Part shown: positions 1 to 12,677 of the stretch, piece after piece
How positions within the stretch are numbered: position 1 is the first letter of the stretch
How the letters are laid out: every line of letters begins with the position of its first letter
NCBI RefSeq assembly: GCF_033958435.1
Contig: NC_134137.1
Location: 121,432,001-121,496,000, forward strand
DNA from: Carettochelys insculpta
Lineage: Eukaryota; Chordata; Testudines; Carettochelyidae
Reading direction: 5' to 3'
DNA length: 64,000 nucleotides
Translations under genes and position numbers: made by a program
The notes under the pieces: generated by a model
What the model saw: the letters and a program-made list of their open reading frames with translations, nothing else
Database searches by the model: none
What the model was told of the DNA's origin: nothing

Positions 1-929
1 GAACAAGACCCTTTGCTCACACCCTGTCAGACACACCCACCAGGAGGAGATGCTGCTGAGATGGAACCTGCCTTTGGATTCATCTGGTACGGGAGAGGCG
101 TTCAGACTCAGGTCCTCCAGGGGCACCCAGGAAGCAGTTGCTACCATAAGACTGGGAACCTAAAAGGTGCCAACTGGAATCATTCCCTTGCTGTCACAGG
201 AGCTAAGCCCATTGAGGACCTGAGCCCCACACCAAGCAAGGCCCACTGGCTTGGGGTCTCAGGATTTGGCTGCAGTTATTGCTATATTCACTGGTCTCTT
301 GCCCCTTCACCCTCACCTGTCCCTTTACCCTCACCTGTTACCTTACGGCTAACCTCATCAGGTCCTCACTCCCAAGGCTACCAAAAACAGACAACTGAAC
401 TCCTTAGACCAGAGAAGAGCAGCCTACTGCCCCTCTGGTCCCAGAGGGAACTGGCCAGCTAGAGACGGGCAGCTGTTTTTATTGGATGCCTCCACAAGGC
501 CTCTCTAAACAGGCTGAGATGACCCATCTTTGCTCCTCCTTCCTGGGACAGGATATAGTAAGACACCACCACGTCCGTCAGGGTTCCACAAAAGGCCAGG
601 TACATCTCATCCTAAAGTCATATAAAAATCACATGAGTGTACATGATGTTGCTGACATTCACTTAATGCTGCTATACTTACTGCACAATACTACATGAGG
701 GTCCACATTCCCTCATCAGCTTACTTGTATTTCATAGACTTCTACATAGCATGGAATATGTGGGAGACAGAAATCTCTCTCTCTCTCCCCTCCCCCCCCC
801 AGAAGAAAAAAGTTATCATTACTGCCAATTTTATGTCCTGACTTCATACAGCTGCTCATAGTTTGATAAACATGGCAAATCCTGAAGGATTAGAACTATA
901 ATGAAAATAGACATTTTATGAACACATAC

Positions 930-1033
930 CTATGATGGAATCCCTTCGGAAAACATCTCTATCAAAAATGTAAAACGACAGGTGACGAAAACTCCGAGGA
1001 ATTTCACAGTAAAAGTCTTCTCCATAGAAGGGG
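930..1033 (-). CDS. RASA3: RASA3 exon 3 (C2A domain, about residues 58-93)
   Basis: Read on the minus strand, a pyrimidine-rich acceptor (ctcttttttccccag) ends at 1034 and a donor (G|gtatgtgttc) starts at 929. The 104-nt exon completes a Cys codon with its first base, encodes 34 residues beginning [15 protein letters not shown] and containing [12 protein letters not shown], then leaves one G of a Gly codon. This matches the RASA3 C2A domain very closely from memory and is more like RASA3 than RASA2, which has PFFGEDFYFEIP there. The aspartates of FDRD are where C2 domains place calcium-loop residues. Whether this C2 domain binds calcium cannot be told from this. The exon joins exon 2 in phase. 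The longer ORF overlapping it on this strand is in another frame and is not the product. Confidence 0.95.
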
Positions 1034-1108
1034 CTGGGGAAAAAAGAGTTTGCATTGGTATCTCATAATAGCAAGTTTGTTTATACTTCATACCTTGATT
1101 GTTGACTA

Positions 1109-1490
1109 CAGTAAACCCATGAGTTACGTAGGGGTTACATTCCTGCAACCCCTGTGTAACTCAAATTTTCTTGCAAGTTGGGAGGGCAGGGGAGACAAGA
1201 ACCAGGCTGCCACTTGGTTTGTCTCCCTGCTGCTTGTGGAACCCAGGAAACTGACCGGCTCATGTCTGGTCAATTTCCTGGTTCCCACCAGTGCAGGGCA
1301 TCCAGGAACCAGGCTGCCTCTTGATTCCCAGCTCCCCGCCATTTGGGAGACCCAGGAAACTGACCAGCCAAGAGCTGGTCAGTTTTCCAAGTCCCACAAG
1401 TGCCAGGGATCTGGGAACCAGGCAGCAGCCTGGCTCCCAGCTCCCCTTCCCTTGCAGAGCCAGAAAACTGAGCAGGGCAGCAACAATTGT
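1109..1490 (+). repeat. Tigger-like element end carrying a 108-bp minisatellite
   Basis: The block begins with TA then CAGTAAACCCATGAGTTACG, a terminus resembling pogo/Tigger nonautonomous elements. It passes into a tandem repeat of about 108 bp: related unit starts (cccaggaaactgacc and variants) lie at 1242, 1351 and 1459, giving spacings of 109 and 108 bp, preceded by a partial unit. I do not see a clear matching right terminus, so the right edge is uncertain. It begins about 75 bp from the exon 3 acceptor, inside intron 2. The short ORFs over it are by-products of the repeat. Confidence 0.6.
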
Positions 1491-1927
1491 GTGTACACAC
1501 GATGGCACATCTCCAGGCATTATACCTCATTGATTTATTCCACTACATATTAAAAATGTCTATTAAACAAAATTTTCCAGTGCATGAGAAGGAACAGATA
1601 TTTACTACTTACACTGCAATCGCACTTAATGGCCCTAAATCAAGGATCAGAAACCCATGACAGTAGGCATATAATGGAAAGACGGTCTCTGGCACAACGC
1701 TGAGGACGTTATAGACTGCGTTATTCTCCAACATGCATTAAATCCACTCTTGCAATGACTTACTTTAGAATGAAAGCCTCGCCGCTGACTCCTCCCCATT
1801 CTCCAAACAAAACTTTCAAATCCAAAACTGATTAAGACAACTGATAGCAATGAAGCCTTTGAGAAGGGTTTATTCTGTGTTAATACTGTATGTCCATTTC
1901 CACATGATCATGCCCTACAGTAAAATC

Positions 1928-2573
1928 ACCTAGCTCAGGGGTGAGCAACAATTTTCAGTGGCGGGCCACTAAGGTTTTTGATAAGAAGGCAAGGTCTGTA
2001 ATTTTCTATGGATGGGGTCTGGGATTGAGGTTGGATGCAGAAGGCAGCCCAGGGCAGGGAACTGAGGTGCAGGGAGCGTGTGAGGTCTGAGAGGGCGTTT
2101 AGGCACAGGAGGGAGCTGTGAGCAGGATACAGAGGTGCAGGAGAGGATTCTGGCCTGGGGGATGGGGTAAGATGGGATGCAGGGTCTGGGACAGAATACG
2201 GAGGCAGTGCTAGAGACAAGTTCTGACCAGGAGATGTTGGCTGCATGCTTACCTAAGCAGCTCCTGGCCAGCAGCACTCTCAGGCAACCTTCCCTGCCTG
2301 CCAGCAGCCTCAGCGCACTGGCTGTTCCGTGTGGCTCTCTGTGTTGGGGAGGACGGCTTTTGTACACTGTCCCCAGCCCCAGCAAAATCTCCCATTGGCT
2401 GGTTTCTGGCCAATAGATGCCGAGAGATTCTGTTGGGGGTGGGGGCAGCAGGTGGTAAGCCCTCCCCTTCACAGTGCAGACAGCAACATGGAGCAATGGG
2501 GGCAAACCAGATTTAACAGCTTGGTGGTCTGGATCTGGTCTGTTGGCTGCATCTTGCCCTCCCCAATCTAGCT
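1928..2573. mobile_element. Nonautonomous hAT element with 8-bp target duplication
   Basis: The element body is 1936-2565. Its left end reads CAGGGGTGAGCAAC and its right end, reversed, TGGGGAGGGCAAG, a typical hAT-type imperfect terminal inverted repeat. Flanking octamers acctagct (1928-1935) and atctagct (2566-2573) differ at one base, as expected of a hAT 8-bp duplication. No transposase reading frame is present. The interior is GC-rich with repeated caggg/ggtgcag motifs. Confidence 0.75.
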
Positions 2574-3509
2574 AGATGAACAAAAAAGTAAGTGTTTTTC
2601 TTCCTGTAGTTTGGCCACATTCAACAATAGATAAGAATTAATCTGAACATTAAAAAAAATTCCCTTGAATTCCACTAGTTTAAACAAAAACCTCAGGCTT
2701 TAGCAGCAGTCCCTTTAGTTTTCTTCCATCCAACTACATGGTTAAAGAATTATGTACAAGGACTACAAGCATTTATCAGCATTATTTATGTAGTGACATG
2801 TCTTTCGAACTACCACAGATTTTTCACCCGGAGTCACTTAAACTCCATCCGCCCATTCAAATCTAGAGAAGCATGAGTCATAGTGACAGATGCAGCAAGC
2901 ATTGCAGATGTAGATTTATAAATAAATCACCAATTCTAATTACGGGCTGAAAGCCAGTAGTTTCTCTCTTTAAACAGACCTCCTTATTGTCCTCGCTGAG
3001 CACAAAACTAGGAGACAGAGTCATTAAAGTGACAGTATTTAAAAAAAAAAAACCAAAAAAAACCCTTCAATAGTATTCCTGTTAAGATTAAATACCCATC
3101 TAAGTTATTAATAGTTCCTTACATTAACTTTCCATTTTTCTTGCATTTTATCAACATATGTCTTTCCCTTGGCTTTGTTAGGGCACAGCAACAGACATTC
3201 ATAGCTCCTATGAAACGCAGCAAAGCATTTAAGTTCACTACACACTTCTGTTCACACTGCTGCCTAGAACAAAATGCATTTTTAATGGATGTCTATACTC
3301 TTAATAGAGTTTTGGAGCTAGCCAACAAGCCTCAGCCATTATATTCAAAACATTTAGATATTGCAAGTTAGCAAAACATGCCGCTAAATGTCATAACTAG
3401 AGAAAACATGACATAACACAATACTAGTTAATGTAATGCAATAGTATTCCATAGGCTGCAATGGTGAGAAATATATACAGGTTTAACAAACAAAGCCCAT
3501 AGTACAGAC
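2574..3509. other. Intron 2 sequence without recognised elements
   Basis: AT-rich unique-looking sequence with an A-rich tract near 3039-3062. No exon, RNA gene or transposon end was recognised. Confidence 0.5.
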
Positions 3510-3511
3510 TA

Positions 3512-3833
3512 CAAGTTAAACTTTTTTAATTGGGCGCTCTCTTGTCCAACATCATCTTAGTCCAGCATGATTTTAGCTAGCTGCCTATCCACTTGTGTGT
3601 GTGGCCAAGTTTCCCACCGTCCCCTAAAGTTTGTTTACAGTCATCAGTCCTAGCTCTTTGTGTTCTGTGCTGTTATTTAACTCCAATTTACCCCAAATGT
3701 CTTCTAAGAGCCCAGTAAGCAGTGGAAGTGTTGGTAATGCTGCTAGACAATACTGACCTCCTATGGTTTGGCAAATTCTCTCGTTTGGCAACAGCCAGGT
3801 CCCAAGGGTTCCTGACTAGAGAGGTTTCACCTG
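3512..3833. mobile_element. Tigger-like MITE, about 322 bp, TA-flanked (copy 1)
   Basis: The left end is TA then CAAGTTAAAC; the right end is GGTTTCACCTG then TA, giving imperfect terminal inverted repeats and a TA target duplication, as in the Tc1/mariner-pogo superfamily. The interior shares long similarity with 57914-58210 and with the two outer parts of 55299-56400, including the core agtttgtttacag and agagcccagtaagca. It is nonautonomous, with no reading frame of interest. The family assignment rests on the ends and TA sites, not on any transposase. Confidence 0.75.
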
Positions 3834-3835
3834 TA

Positions 3836-6800
3836 ATAGAGCACTACTATCATTAAAAATGGATCCCAAAGGCATATTTCAGAAAAAAATTACAGCACAT
3901 CATTTGGTCACTCTCCTCCCCAGTCCCCTCTCCATATCAATATCTATCCTGCCCCGGAGTATTTAAGAACTGTGCTTGCATACACAGATTCTGACTTCTT
4001 TGAGCTTTGCAACAGGTGTTGCACACAGAATTCTTGTGTCTCCACTTGAGTTAGACAATATTATTTGGTAACACCTTAGTTTAAGCTACTTTCTAGATGT
4101 TAAATAATTTACTTTACTCAGATCTTGTACTCTCCATAAGAGCTTACAACGTGTCCTTGCTGCCTTGCCACTTTTCCTGGTTAGCTATGACAGCATGCCT
4201 ATTGTAACTTTTGTCTGTTTTCCCTTTCTGAAGGAACCTTACCTGATTCTTTAGGAGTGCTTTAAAAAAAAAGACACCAACACTGAAATTTTGCACCAGC
4301 ACCGACTTTTCTGTCAGGAGAGCTTTATGAACAGATCTCTTAACAGAATCTTCAAGGGACCATAATGTCCCAACCTGCAGGCACTTACACAGTTGACCTC
4401 AACAGGATTACTCAGGAGCACGAAGCTAAGCACCTATGACTGAGTTGGCATGATCAGTGCCTAAGCATTACAGTATCTAAGTTTCTCTGTAGAAATTCTG
4501 CTTGCTTTTTATAGATCTGCTAGTGAATCTACCCATAAAAAATATTGGTCTCTTTCTTCCCATCAAATGCTGATACATATAATAGAATGCATGACTAAAA
4601 AGCACTTAAGTTCTTAGCAAACTGCAATTAATAAATGATGCTTCGTAAACTGATTCCTAGATTAATATGCCACCTGAAAGCCTGAGAGGTACAAATGTAC
4701 TTAATAGTCTTTTCCTATATTTATTGAGCTGTCCTTAAACCCACATTAACCTTTGATACTAGTAAAATGCAGTACAGCACATAGAATAGCAACTGGCCTC
4801 CCAAAACAGACCTCCAAATGGAGTAGCCAAACCACCATCATTTGAAGGGCACTGAATATTTATGGAGAGGGGCCCAGAGAACAAGAAGTCTTTAAAAGCC
4901 CATTTCCAATATAAAGTATTGGAAATGAGCATAGTGAAAGGAAGAAATGCAAAGGAAATGCCGTTAGCTATATTATAACTAAATCCTGCATCCATCACCG
5001 GACACAAGAGACCTACTTGAATGAGTAATCCCATTTAACTTATTTGTGTGCCTCACAGTAAGCGTCATTCTCACATGTGTTTGCAGAATAGGGCCCTTAT
5101 TTTATATTTTAGAAAACACAGTTCAGTGCTTTCCTGGTTGTGGCTTTTGCAGACAGTGTTTTATAATATTCTACTTCAATTCACTCAGGTAGTGTCTTTT
5201 TCCTATATTTCACTTTTAATTCATAAAAATAAGCACGTTGCTTATACACTGCTCTTATTTCCCAACTGATAATTCAGCAACTAAGTTATAACTGCAAGAA
5301 AAGGCACACTGAATCTAATCTGATTTCCCCCTTCCTCTTGAGTGGTAGGGTGGCCTTGCAAAAACAGTATCTTCTTTCTGAAGAAATGCAAAGGAACTAT
5401 GCAACTGCTGAGAGTTGCCACTTATATTGCAAGCTTATCCTTAACGTATCTCTTCGAAACAGTACGCACTTTGTCTCATGACTAGACCTGAAGAGCAATA
5501 GGTCACAGCAGTCAAACCCCATGACTTACTTCCCAAGCCAAACTGTCCTGAGCATCAGCCTCAGGGCTCCAGAAACCCTCCAAAAACACAAAAATTGCCT
5601 CCCCAAACCCAAAAGGCCCACCAAAAGTGCTTTTATTTGACACAGAAAGTCACCAGAATCAAGTTACGTAGCCCACAGGAATCTGACAAAGACTTAAAGA
5701 ATACCAGAACTAGCCCAACTGAAGATTCTGATACCTTTCAATTTAATAAGTTCAACCTGAACTGTCAATTTAAAAAATTCCCTGGTAGACAAGACCTATT
5801 CTTTAATTAAAAAAAAAATTAATTTAGTGAAGAACAGGGAGGGAAGGATTTAATTTTTGAACATCAGAATAAACACTTCCTCTTGCAAATGTTCATGCTT
5901 AAAGTATCAAAATAGTTTCTGATTCTTTAAATATTGCAATGACAACTAAGGGGATGGGCTAGTTTTCTCTACTTTTTACCTGGAAGTCATCATTAAATTA
6001 GCCTTCTTTAAAGTAGGTTTGAAAAAGCATTAAGTTTCAGAAATCACTTGGCACAGGATATTGATTTTGAAGTCCTTCATATGTGTATTAGTACAACCTG
6101 CCTTTGGTTTTGTGCCCAGGTGTCCCAAATACATTGACAGACTGCTGGTAACATGAACACAATTATTGAGTTTTTGAGTCCCTCGCCTTTAAATTGCCAC
6201 GTCCAGCTGTTAACAATGATTACTTCACAACTAAGGGGGAAGAGATCATCTCAGAAGCAGATATATTTTGAATACACTTCAGTTTTCATCCCCCTCCCTA
6301 CTTCCCATCTCATCCTACTGAAATTTCACAGGCTAACGTCAACAGTTGGAGAAACATGGTGGAGCAAGAATAATCAATGCATAATCTGTGCATACAACAG
6401 AGTCTGTGGGAAGGAGAAGGAATGATTTTGAGGCAGGCAGGAGAGAGGGTCAGGAGTAAAAGGGGGCCTGAGACAGGAGGAGGCTATAGAACATGGAGAA
6501 AGACAAGAAAAGGCAGAGGCTATTAAACACAACTTTAAAAATCAGAAACACTGTCGTTTTTAAATCCCGAAGTGTTTCATCTTAAGAAAAGCTCCGACTT
6601 TCAACCATCTTTTACTCCATATCCCCCCAGGTTTCATGATCTCCCCTTTCCTGCCCTCCCATAAACATCCTGAAGCCATCACAAGTGAAGCCCATTGCTA
6701 GGCCTCCTCACAGAACAGCAGGACACCTTCCCTACAGATCTTTTGTGCCAATGTGATTCAGCAAGGTACTTACAATATGCTTAAGCACATTCTTCAGTTG

Positions 6801-7064
6801 CAGACTTAAACCTCTTTCCACCAGTGACCAAGTCATAAATAAAAGCTCCATTTTAAAAGAAACGCAGCATGAGTGCCCTTATAATTTACAGTGAACACTG
6901 GAAGAATGTTACTTTCCTCAAAATTGTTAGTTTTAATGCCTAAATGCAAATTTGTGTGGAAATCATAAAGGAACTCTTCCTGTCTTCTAAATACTATTCA
7001 CTTGCCCATTGCCAATTCATTTAGCTAGGATCTTGTACAGAAAACCTATTTCTGGTTATCACTC
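3836..7064. other. Intron 2 sequence, mostly unique
   Basis: No coding exon or clear transposon terminus was recognised. The stretches 4340-4475 and 4990-5100 contain degenerate motifs (aagctaagcac, cacatgtgtttgcag) that recall an old amniote interspersed repeat, but the match is too weak to name. Confidence 0.4.
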
Positions 7065-7067
7065 ATT

Positions 7068-7709
7068 AGCCACGCCAACTTCGAAATAGCGCCCGCCACG
7101 TCTACATGTGGCGAGCACTATTTCGAAGGTGACATCGACGTAAGGCGGCGAGACGTCGAAGTCGCTATCCTCATGAGGAGATGGGAATAGCGCCCTACTT
7201 CGACGTTGAACGTCGAAGTAGGGCACGTGTAGCCGATCCGCGTCCCGCAACATCGAAATAGTGGGGTCCGCCATGGCGGCCATCAGCTGAGGGGTTGAGA
7301 GACGCTCTCTCTCCAGCCCCTGCGGGGCTCTATGGTCACCGTGTGCAGCAGCCCTTAGCCCAGGGCTTCTGGCTGCTGCTGCTGCAGCTGGGGATCCATG
7401 CTGCATGCACAGGGTCTGCAACCAGTTGTCAGCTCTGTGGATCTTGTGTTGTTTAGTGCAAGTGTGTCTGGGAGGGGCCCTTTAAGGGAGTGGCTTGCTG
7501 TTGAGTCCACCCTGTGACCCTGTCTGCAGCTGTTCCTGGCACCCTTATTTCGATGTGGGCCGCTTTGGTGTGTAGAAGCTCCCCTGCAGTGCCTACTTCG
7601 ATGTAGTGCTGCCCAACGTCGACGTTGATGGCACCAGCCCTGGAGGACGTGTAGACATTATTCATCAAAATAAGCTATTTCGAGGTAGCATTCTCGTGTA
7701 AACATAGCT
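7068..7709. mobile_element. 642-bp Harbinger-like MITE with internal hairpins
   Basis: The ends agccacg.. and ..acatagct are flanked on both sides by att (7065-7067 and 7710-7712), a 3-bp duplication compatible with PIF/Harbinger elements. The interior holds many TTCGAAnTA and TTCGACGT motifs arranged as short palindromes. One strong hairpin lies near 7194-7220, where ctacttcgacgttgaacg is followed by its complement. It is much richer in CpG than the surrounding intron. The overlapping minus-strand ORFs have no recognisable product. Confidence 0.65.
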
Positions 7710-7801
7710 ATTCAGTTTTTATTTTGGCCTAAGCACTGGAATTGCCAAATGTCTGGTTTTTTTTGCTAAAATGACCTGCCAAAAAGAGAGACCCTGTCAG
7801 C

Positions 7802-8498
7802 CAGGGGTCAGCAACCTGCAGCTCTTTAAAGGAGCTATGTGCAGCTCTGAGCACTGCCGCCACTGACTCCTCCTGTTGCTCTGGAGGCAGCCGCCGCTTA
7901 ACTGGAATGTATTAAAATAAAAATAAAATTCCATTTAAGCAACAGCAGCTCTGGAGCTGCTGAGCAGTCGTGGTGGCAGGGCAGGGAGCCTGGAAGTGAA
8001 AGCCAGATGCGCAGGGAGCCGCCCCATGTGGGCAGAAGTCAGCTGGCAGGATTGCTGGGGGGAGGAGTGGCTGAGCCTGCCCCTCTGGAGCCACGAGCCT
8101 CACATCCCACCAAGGAGGTGGTGGTGGTGGCAGGGAGCAGTGCCGGGGCGGGGGAGGCCGTGGCGGAACTATGCCCTGAAGCGAGTTAATCTGGAGGTTG
8201 GGGCTGAGCCTGGGGGTGGAGGGGTTTGTGGGATGGGGGAAGGTAAAGCCTGGGGATTGGAGGTGGATTTGGGGGCTGAGGCCAGTAAGGCCTGGAGATG
8301 GGGGTAAGAGCTTTCTAACTGGCACAAGTAATTGCGTGTGCACCTGTGCTGTTAACACCACAGGGGTAATAAAAAGCACGGTTTGACGTTGTTTATTAAG
8401 GGCAGTCTCCTATTCACGTGCACTGCGGCTCTTGGAGGATTGATTTTTGTAACTGAATTTGAAAAAAGGCTCTTCTCGCGACTTCAGTTGCAGACCCC
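7802..8498. mobile_element. Nonautonomous hAT-like element
   Basis: The left end CAGGGGTCAGCAACCTGCAG pairs with a right end whose reverse complement is GGGGTCTGCAACTGAAG, a hAT-type terminal repeat (compare 34039-34518). I could not find a convincing 8-bp duplication, so the exact edges are uncertain. The interior is GC- and GGTGG-rich with no transposase. Confidence 0.6.
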
Positions 8499-10330
8499 AG
8501 CCATTGGCACTGGCCAGCGCAGCTGACTGGGCTACTAAAAGTCCGGTTAGCCATAGTGGCTAGCTCCACACGGCTTGTGGAAGTGGCCTGCTTGTTCTCC
8601 TGGCTCCTCGCTGCCCCAGACTTCACCTCAAGTGCTGACTCCACATCTCCTGTTGTCCGCAAACTGTGGTCAATGGGAGCTGTGGGGGAGGGAAGGTGCC
8701 TGATGCTGGGGCAGCACACAGAAGCTCCTGGATAGTCCTGAGCCTAGGACTCATAAGGACACAGTGCCACTTCCAGTGAGCCAGCTGAGGTAAATCCTAC
8801 TTGGTGCTCACACACCTCCAACATCCCAATCCACTGCCTCAGCCCTGAGTCCTCCCCTGCACCCTAACCCCACTATCCTGAGTCCCACTCGAGAGTCTAT
8901 ACCCCAGACAGAGCTCTCACGCCCCCACACCCAAAACCCATCATTCCCAGCCCCACTCACCAGAGCCCACAGCCTCTCCCCACACACCAACCCCCCGCCC
9001 CAGCCCAATGAAAATGAATGAGTGAGAGGCACAGACTCAGAGAAGGGCTGGGGCAAGGGCATTCATTTTTCTGCACACAGGAAGTTAGCAGCTCTACTAA
9101 ACATAGTTTTTTTGCAAATTTTAGGGGAAAGAGGCTAAGGAGCTGGGCTGAGGTGGACTGGGGGCAGTCAGGTGGAGTGAGTTTGAGTGATGAAAAATTC
9201 CACAGGAATTTTCAAATGTTCTGGTGATTTAGATTGTTTAAAAGATGCAGGATTTTGGAATTACTTGTCAGTGTTAGCGAGACTCCACAGTGCTACAGTC
9301 AACAGGAACGGTCGGTGAAAAAAAGTTGTTTGAAAAATATTACATTTTTGTTACACTCAGTTTTAATTTAGGTGGCAAGAGTTTACAATCTGAATCTCTC
9401 AGACTAGAACCACTTCTTCAGTTTCACAAAACGTTGCAAAACCCAGCATTCGTTTCTCAACACTTTGCAAAAGCAGTTTTGTTCTCATTTTGGCACTGGT
9501 AGTTGAGTGGATGAAGATGTGGAGTTGCAACATGAATAATAATGAAACTGCCCAAACCAAACCTCTTTGTATATAGATTTTTCTTCTTTTAAACCTGCCT
9601 TTGTACTTGAAAGTAAGAATCATTAACATGCCACAGAGAACTCTGCATCCTCTAACTATTCCAGCTTGTTTAGAAATACTGGATTCATCTTGCTGCATGA
9701 ACTGAAGACCACAGTTCACGTAACAGTGTGAAATGGAACAAAAACAAACAGACTAAATGAGTTTACTAAAAAGAACTTGCCTGTTGCTGAAAAACTCAGC
9801 ATTTGGCTTGTAAAATGTGTGTACATATTCTGCAACCATTTTTTTGAGTGAAGCGGGGAAAAAGGAATCTTCAGAATATTTATTTAAAACAGTTAACTAG
9901 AGAATTGGGTAAATCCAAATTCTGAGACAGTTTGTGACTGCTAGCACAAAAGATCTAAGGAGAAGGAAGGAGAAGCCAAAACAGAGACTGAGGGTTCTGG
10001 ATATCTAAAACATTTGCTAAAACCTCTCACACTAGATGTCAAAGGTTTCAGCAGAATATATGGTACATATGATACATAAGAAATACACTTAACCCAAAAC
10101 GACACACAGTTAGACCATTTTGAAAGTACAGATACTGTTCTAATACCTGTGCACCTCATTTTTTCTCATAAGCAATTGGGTTGAAGGACCTAATAGGCAG
10201 TGCTCTGTTATGGGCTGAAGTGCATATATTCATAATCAACAACCTTGGAAAGTTATTACTGTGTTAACAACATTTGATCCAGGGCTGGAAGATTTTAGCT
10301 ATTGACTTACTTGGTGTAAACTAACCTGGC
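8499..10330. other. Intron 2 sequence without recognised elements
   Basis: A C-rich stretch (8815-9005) is followed by AT-rich unique sequence. I see no exon, RNA gene or transposon end here. Confidence 0.5.
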
Positions 10331-11755
10331 TCACAGAATCACAGGGCTGGAAGGGACCTCAGGAGGTCATCTAGTCCAGCCACCTGCTTCAAGCAGGATC
10401 AACCCCTATTGAGTGATCCCAGCCAGGACCTTGTCCAGCCGGGACTTAAAAACCTCAAGGGATGGAGAATCCACCACCTCTCTAGGCAATGCATTCCAAT
10501 GCTTCACCACCTGCCTGGTGAAGTAGTTTTTCCTAATATCTAACCTACACCTTTCCCTCTTCAACTTCAGACCATTACTCCTTGTTCTGCCATCTGACAC
10601 CACTGAGAACAGTTTCTCACCCTCCTTTTTAGAGCTCCCCTCCAGGAAGTTGAAGGCTACCATTAAATCACTCCTAAGTGTTCTCTTCTGTAAACTAAAC
10701 AAGCTCAAATCCCTCAGCCTATCCTCATAGGTCTTGTGCTCCAGACTCTTAATCATTTTTGTTGCCCTTCGCTGAACCTGCTCCAGCAAATCCACATCCT
10801 TTTTATACTGGGGAGCCCAAAAACTGGACACAATATTCCAGATGTGGCCTCACCAGTGCCGAATAAAGAGGAATAACTACTTCTCTAGATCTGCTCGAAG
10901 TGCTCCTCCTAATGCATCCTAGTATGCTGTTAGCCTTCTTGGCTATAAGGGCACACTGTTTACTCATATCCAGCCTTTTATCCACCATAACCCCTAGGTC
11001 CCTTTCCATCGGACTGCTGCTGAGCTAGTCTGTCCCCAGCCTATAACAATGCTTGGGATTCTTCCGCCCCAGGCGCAGGACTCTACCCTTCTCCTTATTG
11101 AACCACATCAGATTTCTTTTGGCTCAGTCCTCCAATTTATCCAGGTCCCTCTGGATTCTCTCTCTACCCTCTAACGAATCTACCTCTCCCCCTAGTTTTG
11201 CGTCATCCGCAAACTTGCTGAGGGTGCAATCCAGTCCCTCATCCAGGTCATTAAGGAAGATGTTGAACAACACCAGCCCCAGAACTAAGCCTGTGGCACT
11301 CCACTTGAAACAGACCACCATCCAGATATTGAGCTATTGACCACTACCCATTGGGCTCGACCATCAAGCCAGCTTTCTATCCATCTTGTAGTCCAAGGAT
11401 CCTATCCATATTTCCTTAACTTCTGGACAAGAATATTGTGGGAGACTGTATCAAAAGCCTTGCTGAAGTCAAGGAATATCGCATCCACTGACTTCCCCAT
11501 GTCCACAGAGCTTGTTACCTCATCATAGAAGCTAATCAGATTGGTCAGGCAGGACTTGCCCCTGGTGAATCCATGTTGGCTACTTTTGATCACTTTCTCC
11601 TCTTCCAAGTGCTCCAAAATGGATTCCTTGAGGATTCCCTCCATTATTTTCCCAGGGATTGAGGTAAGGCTGATGGGTCTATAGTTCCCTGGACTGTCGT
11701 CCTTTCCTTTTTTAAAGAAAAGAATGACCTCAGTGGAGGTCATTTGAGCCAGGCC
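10331..11755 (-). mobile_element. 5'-truncated CR1 LINE, reverse transcriptase part, broken
   Basis: Read on the minus strand, this carries the C-terminal part of a CR1 ORF2. From 11743 leftward there is an open frame with [17 protein letters not shown] and the RT motif [16 protein letters not shown] second block at 11124-11321 has [11 protein letters not shown] and [10 protein letters not shown] (the FADD catalytic box), and the C-terminal domain at 10406-10831 includes [19 protein letters not shown]. The frames are separated by shifts and stops, so it is not functional. The 3' end at 10331-10400 is the conserved CR1 tail (gggacctcaggaggtcatct on the plus strand). It is the same subfamily as 38718-40147 but in opposite orientation. 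Confidence 0.9.
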
Positions 11756-12495
11756 TACTTACGAGTGTAGGATCTGGCTTACAGTGTTAATATTTCTGCT
11801 GGAAAAGAGGGGAATCCTTCAAGACTGCAATTTTTCAGGGTTGAATACTTAAAGTAAAACCACACAACCGTGTGTTAGTTTTCAGCTGGTAGTGAACAGG
11901 AAGAACAGCAGCATTGTGTTTCTTTAAGCTTGATCCATTCTATTTCCCAACTCTCCTCTGTCCCTATTTTTCCCCCCCATACTTCCCCCTACTCTTTCAC
12001 TCTGTTGCCCCTACAGTCGCAGCCTGCCAGCTCCGGACTCCATCTGCTGACTGATATGCCTACCATACAGCAAAACTCCTCCCTTTTGCAAGGCCTCTCA
12101 CAACATCAAATTTCCTCTCTTTCCCCAAATGGGAATACTGTGGTCTCATGGGATAGCCAGACTCTCTCTCTACCCTCCTGACTAAGTGGAACTCAAGTTA
12201 TAGATGTAATTATTGTGTAGGAATCTCTCAGGTTCTTAAAAAAATACCAATTAGTTACTACATGGATAGTTTTCAAGACTGAGATGTATTCTCATTCACA
12301 CTCTGCTTCCCCTTCTGGTGCTCTGTGCAGCTGTGTTATGTCTCTCCCACAAAGTCTTGTTCACTTCCTGCCCTAATAACCTCTCATGGGCAGCCTGATT
12401 TGCCCCAAGATCCTCTTCCTACGCAGAGCTGCTCCCCATAAGCCCCTGACCACAGCAAGTCTTTAGATGTTGATACACAGAGATGATACTAGCTG
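11756..12495. other. Intron 2 sequence without recognised elements
   Basis: Unique-looking, pyrimidine-rich in places (11940-12180). No supported gene or transposon. Confidence 0.5.
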
Positions 12496-12675
12496 TTCCA
12501 TACCCCTAATCATTCTTGTTGCCCTTTTCTGAACATTTTCCAGTGCCAGGGTATCTTTTTGGAGATGAGGTAACCACATCTGCACACAGTATTCAAGACG
12601 GGAGCATGCCATGCATTTATATAGCAGTAATACAATATTCTCTGTCTTATTCTCGATCCCCTTCTCTATCCATCT
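12496..12675 (-). mobile_element. CR1 fragment, minus orientation
   Basis: The plus strand reads cattcttgttgcccttttc and cacagtattcaagacggg, the reverse complement of the CR1 ORF2 C-terminal region (EKVQKRATK and EYCVQ). It is about 180 bp, degenerate and not coding. Confidence 0.7.
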
Positions 12676-12677
12676 AT

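Noticed and set aside
930..1148. 72-codon minus-strand ORF over exon 3
   Set aside because: It is in a different frame from the RASA3 coding phase and runs through the splice acceptor.
1242..1475. Possible CRISPR-like array from regularly spaced repeats
   Set aside because: The whole 108-bp unit repeats, with no unique spacers, in an animal intron; it is a minisatellite.
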